Source of the DNA: Trogon surrucura
Taxonomy: Eukaryota; Chordata; Aves; Trogoniformes; Trogonidae
NCBI GenBank assembly: GCA_020746105.1
Contig: CM036619.1
Location: forward strand, 72,033,635 to 72,097,634
Reading direction: 5' to 3'
Length of the DNA: 64,000 nucleotides
The notes below the pieces were generated by a model. It did no database searches and was not told the DNA's origin. It was given only the letters and a program-made list of their open reading frames with translations. Below, one piece after another: positions 49,001 through 62,903 of the stretch. The stretch's first letter is position 1. Each line of letters begins with the position of its first letter. Position numbers and translations under genes: made by a program.

Positions 49001-52000
49001 ACAGAACTTAGAAATAAGTATCAAAACAAATTATGACATATGGAATAATAACAGGCTGTGTAAGAATGATGAGTATGCTCCAGGTTTAATGTAGATGGAA
49101 ATGGAAGCACTTTCATACCTGCCAAAACCCTTTAACAATGTTGTTAAAACTGGTGTTTACATTCTTTGAAATGTTTGTATCTTGAAGCAGCCTCCTTTGG
49201 CAAACTTGGCCTAAATCATCTTGGACCTCTGACAACCAGACTGACAAATATACCAATATGCTCTGATGTTGTCCTAAAGCTTGTTTTCAATAGGAGAGTT
49301 AACAGAAGTAAAAATTAAGGACTGGGATTTGAGAAACCAGCTCCAGATGGGGAACTGACATTGGAAAATGTTAGCCTCCAGTGGTTTGCTCCAGTAGACC
49401 CAATAGGAAAAGTATATTATCAAGATTAATAAAGTGCAGGAGTCACCAACAGCATTCTCTTTTACCAAACACTTAATGGTTCATGGTGTCCTTCAACTCC
49501 TGACCCTTCAGTGGTACAATACTGCACCGTAGATGGCAGTAGCATGGCGTGTGGCTGCTATTCAGTAAATATTAGGTTGTCAAACTTACATATCTGTAGG
49601 GTTACACTTATCCAGTCCAGTTTTGCCAGCCCAGTCTCACTGTTTCTCTGTCCCTAACTTCCTCCTCAGATACAGGAGAATGGATTAGTTCCAGTCCAGT
49701 CCAGGGTACAGAATGGGAGGAAGGAGACCTGTTCTCTATCTTAATTCTCCCAAGCAAAGGAGCAAAGCGGACAAGAGCTGTGCACTGATGGGCTCAGGGA
49801 GCATCCATGGGAAGTAAGAGTGCTTGAGACCCTTGCAGCCTGGGAGAGGAGAAGGTGCCCTACCCTCCTCTCAGGGTACCAGCACAGATCCCAAATGTTC
49901 CCTCCTGCCACCCTTACAAAGTGAGGTGAGATCAGATCAGCAGGGTGGTGGGATCAAGTTCATGAAAGATAGACAAGTTCTTGTGGTGCTCTCTCTTTCT
50001 TACTTGCCATTTGTCCCAAAAAGTGTTTTTACTTTTATCAAGAAAAATTTCCCCAGTAGAGCTGCAGGTCTCTTGGAGCAAATCAGTGATAAAGGTAAGA
50101 AGTACAGCGACTACTTGCTCCTGTTTGCTTGGTTTGAGCAAATGAGCTTTACCCATCTTTATTCATTGCGCGTCACAGGAACAACTAGAGGACACAAAGC
50201 ACTTTGTTCTTGCCCAGGCGGGAGGGAAAAAAAGAAGTAGCATTTAATGGACAGAAGACTTGGATTTTGGAGTAGAAGCTGTGTATGATTACCTCTCGGA
50301 CGACACTCCAATTCAGCCAAAGTGGTGAAAGGATATCTGTTGGCAAATTGCCTTTTTGGGTTATTGAGAGCAACGGGTTGAAAAACAGAAGAAATGAGGA
50401 TATGTGGGATCCCAGTTGACCATAAGAAATCAAACTGCACTCTTTAAAAGAAAACTGATTACCAGACATATTAAGCTTTAATCTTATTTGCAGTTAGTAG
50501 CCCCAATGTGAATGCTTTGTTGGAGACCTTCCAAGAACAGCTATTGCAGACAGCTTGTAAAACAATGATAATGTGATGGAAATAATGCAAATACAGTTCA
50601 GCATTTGCTATAATAAAGTTAGTTTATGACGCCCTTTGTAACAACCTCAACAATAAACGCCAATTTCTTCATTGGCAATTAGCTCTGGTGGGACAAACAC
50701 TTCCCCAAAGTTGACGTGAAGACAGTATTTGCATATTCTTTTCTTTTTACAGAGTGGATTGTATCTGGCACGTGAATGTACTTTTTATTTTTCGGGTTTT
50801 CTTTTAAAAACACCATTTAAATACTGCAGGCCTGCAAAACGCTCTCCATTAAGGTGCTGCTTGTTTGCATTCAGCTCAAATGGGATGCTGCTTCAGATTC
50901 CAATGCAGTGAACTGCCAAACCCTGACATACTGACCTGCTTCAGCTGGGGAATATCTTAATCCTGGTTCCGTGAGGATTCTTTGATGAGGCTGCTCCTGG
51001 CTGTTGTACTCATGATACTAAGCCATGCTGCTGACATGAATTATGGTCACACATACCCTGTCTGTGTGGCATCTGGCCACTGGTGCCTCTGTTTACCTTG
51101 CAGGTACCTGAAGTTCATCTGCCCTGAACCTGGCAGCTTCGGCATTTGTCTTGGCCACTTCACCTCTCCACAGCTGCAGGTGGGCCTCGCGTGTAGGATG
51201 AAGGCCTACACAGGCACCTCTGCCCATTTGGGCTTGCTATGTTACAAATTACATGGGTGGCTCCACGCTGCAGTGTACCAGTTGTTTTCCCCAGACGTGG
51301 TGTTTTGTGGAGTTCTGGACATCAGAGGAGTGGCACAGCCTGGACAAACATGTAACCAAAGCAAGAAAAAATTTCCTGCCCCCCCCTTTTTTTTTATTCT
51401 TTCCTCCAGGCATTGTGCAGTGTGTATATTAGAGTAATTTGAGAGTCTCGTGACATTAGAAGGATACACAAATGATCACAAAGATTTTTAAAATTATTTT
51501 TTCTCATGACTTGGAGATACATGTATTTTAAAATATCCCTCCAATAATAATTTTACAAAGTTGACTTAGTAGTGCTCCACAATCCGTAAGTGTGAATGTC
51601 AATATATTTCTCTTAATACAAATGCCATAAACTCAGTCCTTAAATTGTAGTCTACATTTTTTGATGTACACTTACTCAGAAATTACATCTTTTTATCTAC
51701 ATGGTTTAGTGAATTCATATCACTCCTTAAAGTGTCTTTGACTGTCTCTAGATGTCTCACGCTTACTTCTTCTTTTCAGGAAATGGATAACATTTTTACT
51801 AAGTGAGTCTCCTGAATTCGGTTGCAATGCAGTAGAATAGATAATCAAGGTGTCATAAAGACATTTCACCAGAGGGATTTGGGATACAACCTATAGTATC
51901 ATCAATCATAACGGAACAAGTGTTAAGCTGCTTGCATACAGTAAACTGCTTGCATACAATAGACATTCCTGCTAAAACTTTTTTAGTGTAAATTGAAAGC

Positions 52001-54162
52001 ACACATTTTTGGCAGAGGAAAGCCTGATACTTCTTATATTATGTGCCTGTGTATAAACACACACATAATCAATCCCCAGCCTATAAATGCTAAATGAAGG
52101 CAGGTCTATAGCTCTTGCAGTGGTGTGCGTTACCTCTCACAGGGAAGCTGCCTGTCGTAGTGTACAGTCCCTGATGAATGTATCAGCTGAGCAATACAGC
52201 AAAGCTCAAACATTTAAGTTGTTTAAGCACACAAGGAATCCCATTCAGCTCACTGAAGGTGAACATATGCACGAGTCCTGTGCTGGGTGAAGAATGCCTC
52301 CTTGTCCTACTGTTTATGCATTGGCTACCTTGGTATTTTTGCATGTACATTTACTCTGTCACCTGACTACAGTTTTAAGCATTTTTCAAAATGTTCTTTA
52401 TTCCGACTATTTCAGTCAACATTAGTCAAAGCCACTTTTAGCCTAATCCTCAGCTTACCCTGGCTAGCTGTCTCTGCTCCTCAGGAATCCATCATCCACT
52501 TTTGACTCTCCCCAGCAAATGGAGAATAGGCAGATGGAATCCAAATGCAACCACTGTGCTGCTGCTCGTGCTCTCCTGCTTAGAGAGGCTGGGCCTGAAA
52601 TATCTGGTTTTATGCTTGCTGAAGTAGGCAAGTATATAGCTGTCAAAATATATAGAGAAACAGGATTCTGTATGCTCTCTACCCATCAAACTAAGTACTC
52701 ATCCTCAACATATCTGTGAGGGCACAGAAAGTTTCTGAACTCACTGGTTTTGCCTGAAGAAAAAATATCCCAAATTGATGGCTGGGAAAACTAAGTGCTT
52801 TTTAAAAAGGCCTAAGTTACTTTTGAGGGGAAAAAGAGCAAGTAGCACCTGCATATGTGGCAAAGAGTAAAAAAGTCAATCTTACAGGTAGATAAAGTAA
52901 AAATGTTACAGGGCTCATGGCAGCTGCAAGTGTGTGGTGGGTAAAGGACTAGAAATAGTCTGAAAAGAGTCTGAAAAGAAAGATCTTAAAAGAGAGAAAT
53001 AAATGGAAGTACCAGCAAAAGTCCTCAGTATGACAGTGTTTGGCGTACACCTAGCATTGTCTGCATTGTCTGGAATATAGGGTTTCTGCCAAGGAGCTTG
53101 TTAAATAGGTTTATAATGAGCACAGCATGTTTTTTGGGTTCTGTAAACAAATGCCTCTTTAAAGTTATACATCATTTCAGAGACTTAAGATTCTTCACTC
53201 TTCAAGGAAACCCTGTTTTCTTCACTGCAACTTTTCTAGTTAAGACTTTTTAAAGAGGGCATGTAAACTTTGATCTATAAATTTTAAAAAGCTGAATTTA
53301 AGAGTAAGAGAAAGATAAAACACTTCCCAGAATTCAAGTGTCAAAATGTATCTTTGGGAGGGTTGAAGTCATTTTCCAGCTGTATTAAATAATCTTAGTA
53401 CACGTTGTTACAGGACCCACCTCTAAGATTTTGATGCTGCAATGGGAGCGCTACCCGTAACCCGCTGCCTTGCTCAGGGGCTAAGAGGAGGCTTGTTACA
53501 GCAGAGACCGGAGCCAACATTTCTTCCAGCCGTGGGTCCTAAATTCGCAGCCGGCTCGCCGCGCTGGGTCACCCCAAAGCCGTCCCTTGCGGCCCGGCGA
53601 GGAGCTGCGAGCTGCCGTTGCCGGTGGCCCCCATCAAAAAGGCGTAAGGAAAGAACATCTCGGTAAGACCCGCTGTTCCCGCACGTCCTCGTAGTACAGA
53701 CCTACTTTCAAGGTACAGACGGCCGCGAGTGCGTTGGAGGTGACACTGGGGAACACTGCTCCTGCCCGCACCGCCCCTCCCTCGGGCGGAGGCCTGCGCG
53801 AAGGGGGGGGGCGCAGTCCGTCGGCGCTCAGGGCGGCCGCGTGTTTGACTAGTACCGGCCAAAGGGAACGCCAACCCCTCACCCCAACCCGGGGGCAGGC
53901 GGGCACCGAGGACACCGGCGCCCGCCCGATTTGCAGTACCGGGGAAGGCAGCGGCGGGAACATCCCCCCCCGCGCCACCGCCATCTGCCCCGGGGTACCA
54001 GCCCCCCCCCGCCCTAACCGTCCCCCCCTGCTACAGCCGTTGGGGGCGCGCGCGTCGCGCCCGCACATCCGGGACAAGCGGCGGGGTGGGGCGGAGCGCG
54101 TGGGTTCCGCCCAGGGGGCGCGGGCTCGCGCTGCCGCCGCTGCCGCCGCCCCCGCGCCGGTG

Positions 54163-54180
54163 ATGGAGACGCGGCGCTGA
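54163..54180 (+). other. Short upstream ORF (5 codons)
   Basis: ATG GAG ACG CGG CGC TGA. It has a purine-favourable context (GGTGATGG). It is transcribed only if the leader starts left of it. Confidence 0.3.
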
Positions 54181-54252
54181 GGAGGGCTCGGGCGGCAGCG
54201 GCGCGCGCGGGAGAGCGCGGAGGGGGGTGGCGCCGCCGGCGGAGCACGGGGC

Positions 54253-54351
54253 ATGCGGAGCGAGCGCCGCCGGGGGGCTGCAGCTGCGGGCTCCGAGGCG
54301 CTGAGGGAGGCGGCGGCAGCGGCAGCGGCTCCTCCGCGGGGATCCGTGTGA
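54253..54351 (+). other. Upstream ORF (32 codons)
   Basis: Starts MRSERRRGAAAAGSEALREA, alanine/arginine-rich, and stops at TGA 54349-54351, inside the putative leader exon. It has no similarity I recognise. It may be a translational brake if present in the mRNA. Confidence 0.3.
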
Positions 54352-57300
54352 CCGCGCTGTTGCGCCCGGAGCGCGGCTCCCGGCAGCCGCAGGAAGAGGG
54401 GGGCCGAGGCGGCGGCAGCGGCAGTGGCGGCGGCGCAGCGCTCCTTCCCCGACAGCGGAGCGAGGCGGCGAGCGGAGGCACCGGTTCTCCGTGGCCGTAG
54501 CGGCAGCGGCCGCCGCCGGCAGCCCGGCTGCGCAACGGCGGCCGCACCTCAAGTTGGTGCGAGGCAGCGGCCGCCGCGACGAGCGGGTGGTGGGCGGCTC
54601 GTCCCCGTCCCTGCCGCCGCCCGGAGGATTTACCCTGCGGGACTCTTCTCCCCGGGCGCCCGGTGACAGGCGCGGCAGCGGCGGGGCCGGCGGCGCCCGT
54701 TGCCTCCCCCCACCGACCGGCTGCCCTCCCTTTCCCGGCCGCCCCGCAGCGACAGAGAGGGCCGAGGTGAGTGCGGGCTCCGGGAGCCTCGGGTTCCGCT
54801 TCCCCCCGCCCCCTCCCCGCTCCCGCCCCGCGCTGGGGCTCGGGGAAAGGGAAGCGCCGAGTTCGGGCACCGCCAGGTTTCTCCCCGCTTCTCCGGGCGC
54901 CAGCGGGGGAGCCGTCGCCTCAGCCGATTGCCGCTTCTTCCTCCCCGCCGGGCGGCCGGAGGCGCGGGGCGGCCCCGCCGCGGTGCCTGCTCAGGGGGCA
55001 GCTGCCGGGGAGTAGCGGGGTGAGGAGGGCCGGGCGCTCACAGCCTGTGTGCTGCCTTCCAGCGGCTCCTCGGGTTGCTCCGTGCCGGGGAAAAGGGACG
55101 GGCGAGCGGCCGGGGGTGCCGTGGACGTCCTGTTGCTGCTTCGTGGGGTCGGGGAGTTGCTCGGCAGCCTCCGGTAGCGTGTGTGCGGGGAGGGGGAAGC
55201 ACCGGGGCTGCATCTCGGGCTCTACCTCCGCACCGCTGTCACATCAAGTTCGATCAGTTACTGTTTATTACGTAACATGTGACTAACATTTTAGGCTTTT
55301 TCGTATCTGCTGGAATCCGTATCAGCTTTATTTTATTTCCTTTTAATTCATAACGGCGAAAAGGGTTGGGGAAGCTAGAGCTGTCGTTCCAAGTAGTTGC
55401 CTAAAGCAACTTAGTTTTCATGTGACTTTACCCGTGTTAACAGAGGGTTATTACCTCCTTCCACTCCAAGAAAGCAGAAGTGTGTGTCATGTGTCATGCC
55501 TTCCCCCCCCCCTCCCAACCCCCTCCCGCTTATTAAGTACGGCCAAGTTTCTTTAGCTCTTGGTTTTAGCAGTCTCTAGAACCTGCTACCTTGTAAACTT
55601 GTAGGATGAAATGCTGAAATAGAAACTGATTTTTGTGTGGCAGCTGCTGAAATAAGTTTTATGGCAATGAACAGAAGTGAACCGGCCTCTTCTGTTTTAT
55701 GTAAATCATGTTGGCACTACACAAACTGTACATGAACACAACCAACAGCTGTGCAAACCAAAGCTCTGTAACTAACCATGTATTTTTACACACTACTACT
55801 CTCAACTTTGCTCCTTTGCAAAGGCAGTGAAGATCATGCTACTCTGAACACTTGGAACACCACATAACCCGTTTTTCTTGTAAATACAAAGGATTGCTTA
55901 TGTTGGAGAAAGCATTTTGTTTTCTAGTGCTAGCTTCATTGTTTTCCATGACCTGGAATTTTGTCTGTGTCCTCCTGTGATGTTGGCCTTTCTTAAGTGG
56001 TATTGGTAGCACTTTGAATTTGAGTTTGCTGCATTTTATCAGGTTTACCTTATTTGTAAAATATGAATGTGCATCACGGATAAATATTCCTCAAATGATT
56101 GCTGATAGGGAGATTGTGACAGCATGGTCATATTCAGAAAAATTATGCAAATGTCACCTGGCAAGGACACCACATACAAGCCACCCTTGAGATCAAGGTG
56201 ATAATGGTAACAGTTGGACTATTATTGGATGCTGCCTTGCTTTTCAGAATTGTAAGCTGTGTGAATGAGGATACCTTATTCCTCATACACCTTACTCCTG
56301 TAGGAATAGGGCAATTCAAAGACACTAGTGAAAGTCAGCAAAATGTTTTAAAAATACCATGCGACAGTCGTTGCAAAGCCTAGTAGTAAGGTGGTACTGT
56401 TTCACTTCTATACAGAGATTTATTCCTCCCCCCTTATCATCTCAAGCTGAGTTTGTTCAAATGAGTTCAGGAATAAGCTATACAGAGGAAAAATTGAGGC
56501 AATTTAGAGTAAATTTCAATGCCAAATTGCTGCTCTAGCAAAAATAGTACCCTGCTGTACTTTCTTTGTTGCACTGGTGTTGATAAACTATAAATTAGCT
56601 ACAAACTTGTTAAATATTTTTCTTTCTTCTGTAACAGAAAGAGTGTGATGTTAGTCTTTGGTGTGAGAACAAAAAGTAGCTCCGGGGGACACTTATCTGA
56701 AAATAGGGTACTTCTAAATACTTAAATAATTTGAATGCAATTTACATGATGTTCAGTTCAAGAGATAAAAAAAAAATACAAATACATTTTACAATTTATA
56801 TTTTCACTGATTTTTAATTATTTTTTTTAAGTGCACCTGGTACATCACAGACTATCTGCCTGGCACAGAAATTTGATTCTTGGGACCGAAATAGTATGGT
56901 CTTTGGTTCTGCAGCCTTCCCTAGTCTGTTTCTTTAAGTGTCTTGTATGTGGAAGTGCAGGAACCATCTCTAGATGCAAGTTGATCTGTGTTGGAAGCCT
57001 CTGATACTTACAAGGAGAAGGACTGACCTAGAAATTGAAATGGAACTTTTCTTTTTTTCTTGTATAAGATACATTTAAACACTTTTTGGTTGGAGTGGCG
57101 CTTTTGAGAATGGTGCGGTTTCATAAACTAATCACTTCATGAAGGATTTTGGAGTTCTTTTGTCTTAAATAATTAACCAAAATCTGGAAGTCTGTAGTGC
57201 TGTCTGTTAGGCCAAGCTATAATGTATGTTTTGTGTTTCACTGTTGCTCTTGATTTTTAAAGTTTGATTGAGAGGTGGTGCATTTGGTGTCCTGTGGCCA

Positions 57301-57889
57301 CACCAGCATGGTGATTTTAGTGTTGAAAATTGTGACAGTGGAGTTTATTTGGAGTTCATCTAGAGGAATAGCTTGTGGCATACAAAAAAAAGGGTTAAAG
57401 GAGGCAAATGCTGAATACTTCTGTTGTGGTATGGGTCTTGTACCAATACTTAAAAGAAGTAGGCTTGGATCCTTGAATGTGGTGTTCCTCGTTCCAGTCC
57501 ATTTTTTTGTCCTTCTTTGACTATCGGCAGATTCTTTATTGTAATGACATTTGCATATTTACTTATGCACTGTATCAAAAAAGCATATGTCTGACCTGTA
57601 TAATTCCCACTTTTACTGAGCAGAATCCTAATTTCTGAGGTGAAAATTACTTCCCTCTGTTAATGTTATTTAGTCTACTTATAACTATGTATTTTTTCAT
57701 GTCTTGATTAGTGATTCTGTGTATTAATAGTATTAGTTTCTAATTCTCTACCTAATCTAATATTCCAGCAGCCTTTTTCAGGTAATGATTACAAATGAAG
57801 CACTCATTTTTTAGGAAAATACCACAGTTAGTGCTTGCCACTGCTGCTTTTCAATCCTGATACTTTTAATTTTTGACATCTGTTCTCAT

Positions 57890-58200
57890 ATTGAACATAG
57901 ATCTTCTTTGAGTTCTACTGAGTTCCACAGGGATGCTTGTAATCCTCTTGTTTCTGCTAGGTCTACTTAATTTAGAAGGTTGCTGACCATACTAGTAATT
58001 CTGTCTGTAACTTTCGGTGACACTTCTGCATTCATTAACATTGAATTTTGTCTGTCACTGTTACCTGTGCATCATGGTTCATTAGCTCGCATTTAGTTAC
58101 ATTTCTTGGTCTTTACTTGGCTAACCCACATAGCTGTTAGCTTTTCTACTTTCTTTTCCAGTTCAATAATTAGTGCCTTTAAATGTTGCTTGCTTTATGG
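57890..58200 (-). repeat. Possible very old CR1/L3-like remnant
   Basis: The plus-strand run CATTAACATTGAATTTTGTC, then TGTCACTGTTACCTGTGCA, echoes the block around CAACATTGAATTTCATCTGC in inverted old CR1/L3 copies. Nothing else is secure. Confidence 0.3.
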
Positions 58201-61200
58201 ATCCTTGAAGCATCCTGCTGTTAACCTTTTGCTGTGTTGAAGTTTGACTACATATTCATAGTCTAAGCTTCCTGTTTCTTACCTAGGAATAAAACAAAGT
58301 ATTTAAAACAAAATATAACTGAGATCTGAAAAATACATCCACCGTGTTGTAGTCACGGCTTTTACTAAACTTTTAGCACCAAATCTGTTAGTGACAGTAG
58401 CATTCTAAATTTAACATCCCCAAATAAAATGTTTTAACTGTATTTTTGTCACAAAAGCGTTTTGACACCATCTTCCACTAATTCTGGCAAAGCATTTTTC
58501 CCTTTTACAGTCTTTCCTAGTGAGCTTAATCCATTACGTGAAGTCAGCTCATCATAAAAATCAATGGAATTGATATACTTTTAGCTAATGTATTAAAGAG
58601 CTCGCTAACTGCTCTATTCCTCACTTCTTGATGACTTAAATATGGCTTTACAGTATGAACTTTGAAGATTCTTAAGGGACATTTACTTTTGACTGAATTA
58701 GAAGCTTGCGACTGAGCACTGAATAAATATCTTGTGTGTGCACTGTTGTAGTAACTCCCTACTCATTGAGATGTTCTTACCATCAGGTTCACATAAAGGT
58801 CTGGTTATAATCCACTAAAGAGAATTAACTCGAGTTCTAAAGCCCTGGATTATACAGGTCACTCAGTGGTTTGTAGTTTCATGTAGGAAATATGACTTTG
58901 ATTCCTTGTGTCTTTATTTGAAGGGCCAATGGAACTGAGAAGTTGACACAGTAAGGTGTGTTCAGCTGATAACCTCGGTTGTGACTGAAAGCAAAAGTGC
59001 TTGGAGACCTGGTCAGTTAAGGAAAAGTTCTCTTGGCAAGGTGGTCTCCCTAGATTGTCTCCTGATATTGCTTATCACCTTTGCTTCTGTGATCCAGGGC
59101 TTTATTTTTAATCATTAAAACCAAACAAGCTGAAAAAAACAAACAAAAAAGAATGCTTTTCTTCTTCCTACCACTTCAAGGCAGCAGAGAAGGTAACTAT
59201 GGTATGGAACTGGATTGTCAAGTGGCTTCAAAACTTTTTTTTTTTTTTCCTTCTTGCTAAGGTGTTTGGTTTTGGTATTGGAGTGGTCAGCTTCATTTCT
59301 GTGGAATTAAAACATTATCTTCAGTAGCAAGAGCTCTGTTATGGTGCTTTTTCACTGGAATCAGTGTTTAATGACCACTCCAACTCTCAGTGATAGTTTG
59401 TTTGTGCATTTTTCCTTTATTACCAGATCTTTTCTGGCATTTAAGCAAGATATACTGGTAGGGTTACTGACTACTGTTCTGCAGAATCTGATGATCCTTA
59501 AGACATTTGTGTGTGTTCTCCTGTGAGAAGTTGCTGCTAGTGAAGAACAGTGTAAAAGCAGAAGCAGTTTGCTGCTGTGGAAGTTAGGATAGTGGGACCA
59601 ACTGATGTACAGCTGCTGTGAAATTAATTCCTAGTTAAGGAGGGAAGTGTTTTCATCCGTGGTTTTTTTTTTTTTCTTTTCTCTCTAGTGCCACATTGGT
59701 ATCAATTTTCAGAAACTTTACTCTGTTAGAAAACTTACCCAAAAATACAAGCCAGCTGAAGCTTCTGCTGCCTAGCTGAGACCGTTAGCATCCTTTAGAG
59801 GCAGAATGTAGGGACTGCTCTTTTGTTCCATAATGCTCATCTCACCTTTAAAAACTTTATCCTGTAAATTGCAAGCTAGTGTAATATCATAAATGTTTTG
59901 GAAATTCTGCTTTCAATACGGCTAATGTTCGTTAAGCTGTGCAAGTGGTAAAATACCTACTTTTTTTTTTTTGTGGGATTTCTTACTGTAGGTAAACTCT
60001 TAGAAGTTTTTTTGTAGAAATAGTATTTCATTGTAATGGGGTCTGGTACTATTTTCATGTTGTATTCCATTATTTCTTCACGTAAGGGAATTCTTGATGT
60101 GTAAGTGATGTCATATGATGAAATTTGTCATCCCAGTTATGCGGAACAATTGACTTTGGAAAATAGTCAACATCCAAGTTGCCTGTGAAAACTTGTTACA
60201 GGCAAATAAGGGTGTACTGTGTTCTTTGGCTATGATTTTTTTTTTTTTTTACACGATGCATCAGAACAGATGCCAGCAGAGCTTCAGGTGATGTTTCTTT
60301 AAGCCACAGAAATTATGATAATACCACAGTGCATAAATATATTGCATTAAATAGTTCTCCATGAGATGGGAATAATAGCCTCATGTTACAGGCACAATAT
60401 GACAAAGGCCAACAGACCCTGAAAAACTTGAGTTCTAATCTGTTTGCTTTTCTATGGCCATGGATCATCGTTATCTTTTTTCCATGCAATGTAAGCCTTC
60501 CCTCTGTGTGCTAGCAATGCTTTAATGCAAATTGTGAATGATAACCAGAATTACACTGAGAATTTGAAGGGCAGTGATAATGCTGGGATTCTTCCAGGGA
60601 GGGGGAATCAAATTTGTTTCTTGTTTTGTTTTTTTTTAAAAGAGTTCTGTGAGGAACAGACTTGGGGATGGGAATATTGGTAATGGCTTGGAATCAGCTG
60701 TCAGCATGTAGAGAGAAGTTTGGAAGCTCTCATTATATATCTTAATGAAGAAGATGACTGAAATCAATCAAATGACTATCTGTCACCTCTATAAAGAGAG
60801 AGAGAGATCTAGTACTGATCTTAAGCAGATGTCTCCACAACAGTCTTCTGAAATGAGCTTAACTAGGGTGGCCAGGAGTAGCAGTGACTAAGACGACCGC
60901 AGCCAAAAAATAGGTGACAAGCAGATGTAATTTCATGTGGTCAGTTCCTAGCTTTCCTATGTGATGCTACCTTTTTTTCTTGCCTTTTTTTTTAAAAAAA
61001 AAAAGGCAACCAAACACCAAAACCCAGAAGTACAATAGGCTTCTGCATCTTCATGTGGTCCAAGTGCAAATTAGTTGAAGGCGGAAGAAGATTGGTCAGA
61101 GCTGTACTTTCATTCTGAGTGACATTCATCAGTTTGATTATTGAACAACCTGGTCTTATCCTGTTCATGATGTTTCCACATTAAATATATTGAAGAGAGA

Positions 61201-62903
61201 ACATTAGCTGATGGGGCATTTTTAAAGTGTCTTTAAGGGACCCATTATTTTAAACTAGTGGATTTATTTAATTTTCATTTCATCATGTACTCAGAGTAAT
61301 TTGGTTTGATATGTTTCAAACACAAAAGCTGAATCGTAATTCTAGATGCAAGACTCAACTTCGATTATTGTCTCCAGACAGTACTTCTGCAAGACATTAC
61401 TCAAATTTCTGCTGATTGGAATACTACTTTGACTGTCCAGTTTGTGAGTTAGTGGCCATTGTAAAGAAGCTACAGACACATTTCCACAGAACACTTTAAG
61501 ACTACTTTGTGTTTTTAAACTCTACTGTCTATAGGATCATGTGAATGAAATGAATATCTGCTATCTTTATCTTTGAAAAATGGTTGAAGAAAGGATACCA
61601 GAGTAGTTCTGTTCTAAAGAGATACTTGGAATGACAGAATAGGAAAAATACAGAACAGCCCTCTCCTGAAATTAGGAGTAGTTTAGGCTGTTTTCAGTTC
61701 TCAAATTCTGGAAGTGGTGCAGACATATACACATCAAGCTTTCTGAAGTGCAGCAGAAATACTACAGCTTAAATACATTTATATGTAATTACATATTCCA
61801 AGAAAAAATGAAACTCACTTCTTAAGACCCTCTGCCTGCTAGGAGGGGTTATAAAACTTAAGTCATTTTTGAGGCTAACATTTCTAAGTATTTGATTTTA
61901 TGGTTTATTTTTCTGAACTAAAAGTCCCAGAAACAGCCTGAAAAATACGAAGTTGTTTAGTAACTTTAGGTAGTAGGAAAGTGCAGTACCATTTTCAGGA
62001 GCCTTAATGTAGATTAAAAATTATACATTCTTTATACCTTCTCGTAAACTTTGAAAGGCCTTTAGAGTACTGTCACAACTTGATCCTTGTTCCAGTGCTG
62101 TCCGTGTATAAAAAGGCTTACAGATAAGATAGGAAAGTCCAGTAAGTTAACCTTGCATTTGCTTGAGAGTTAGCTTTAATCTGGCCTCTTTAAAGAGCAG
62201 ACTGGTAACAATTTGGAAATGTGGCCTAAGATAGCTGTGGGAAAACAACTCCAAGCCGCTCAGTGGTCCCTTTAACTTCTACTGTGGTTTATTTGGGCAC
62301 TGAAGTGAATAGGGAGAATAATGTGACAGGAAGGATGCACCGGAATTCTTGTTCTTTGTAAAAGCTCCAAGTTCTCTGCTAAAGCAGAACAGAATGGGGC
62401 AGCCGCTGAGGTGTTAGGTGGCATACTCATCCACAGCGGTGGTGTGTGATTTGGGTAGTTAGTGGGGTTTTTTAAGCTTCAATGAACAGTGAACTAAAAT
62501 ATTTTCCAAGTGTACATCCGCCTTAAGGAGTGCTTCAGCTGTGCAGTTCCAGAAGTAAATGGTTGCTAATCTAGCCTTCAAAATAACTGTAATGTGCTGA
62601 GAGCTTAAAAAATATTGGTAGTATAGCTTTAGAAAAAATAGTGTTCATTATAGGTTTTCCATCCTCTAAAATCTGTATTTGATGTTTGGCTGTGAATAGA
62701 GTCGTTGAATTGCTGGAAGTCATATTAATATTTTATCAAGTCTGAAATAATTTGTATGTTGAAATACTGTTCTGCTACACAAAATGTTAGTGAGGCAAAA
62801 TTTGGTACTGTGACTGTCCAGCGACACTAACAGACTCCTGCAGAAAATATTAAACAATCCATCAACTCTCGTAGAATTGTGTGGACTCTGTAGAGTAGGG
62901 TTA

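Larger units (their letters stand above)
28481..53439. other. Intergenic interval between INO80C and the putative GALNT1 promoter
   Basis: About 25 kb, AT-rich, with no supported gene. Repeats listed separately lie at 31.4, 33.3-36.55, 37.2-38.5 and 45.0-45.4 kb. The stretches 28.5-31.4, 31.5-33.3, 38.5-42.0, 42.5-45.0 and 45.4-53.4 kb show only simple repeats, apart from an open frame at 50985-51437 that is discussed among the findings. There is an unidentified CpG-rich open frame at 42073-42423. Confidence 0.8.
54130..54766 (+). other. GALNT1: Putative GALNT1 5' leader exon (non-coding), start uncertain
   Basis: The right end is a consensus donor, GCCGAG then GTGAGT (54767-54772), the best in the island. 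The left end is a guess from GC content. GALNT1 encodes the Golgi enzyme that adds the first GalNAc to Ser/Thr in mucin-type O-glycans; its coding sequence (beginning MRKFAYCK in human) is not found from here to the right edge. The assignment to GALNT1 is by synteny and strand, not by protein match. Two short upstream ORFs lie in this exon if it starts far enough left. Confidence 0.5.
53440..55260. promoter_or_regulatory. GALNT1: Large CpG island, putative GALNT1 promoter
   Basis: About 1.8 kb of very GC- and CpG-rich sequence with long GGC/GCC and C-run stretches, GC boxes (GGGGCGGAG near 54088-54096) and no TATA box. It ends a plus-strand leader exon at 54766. In human, GALNT1 is divergent from INO80C and is the next gene on that side, so the island most likely drives GALNT1. 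The many long open frames here on both strands come from low stop density in GC-rich DNA and are not counted as genes. Confidence 0.7.

Noticed and set aside
50985-51437. Cysteine-rich 150-codon frame as a real secreted-protein gene
   Set aside because: No family recognised, no splice signals or promoter seen, and the C-terminal part is encoded by simple sequence. Kept only as a finding.
53442-55286. Long open frames (up to 279 codons) in the second CpG island
   Set aside because: Low-complexity Arg/Pro/Ala/Gly translations on both strands, mutually overlapping, several lacking an ATG start; expected from GC content.
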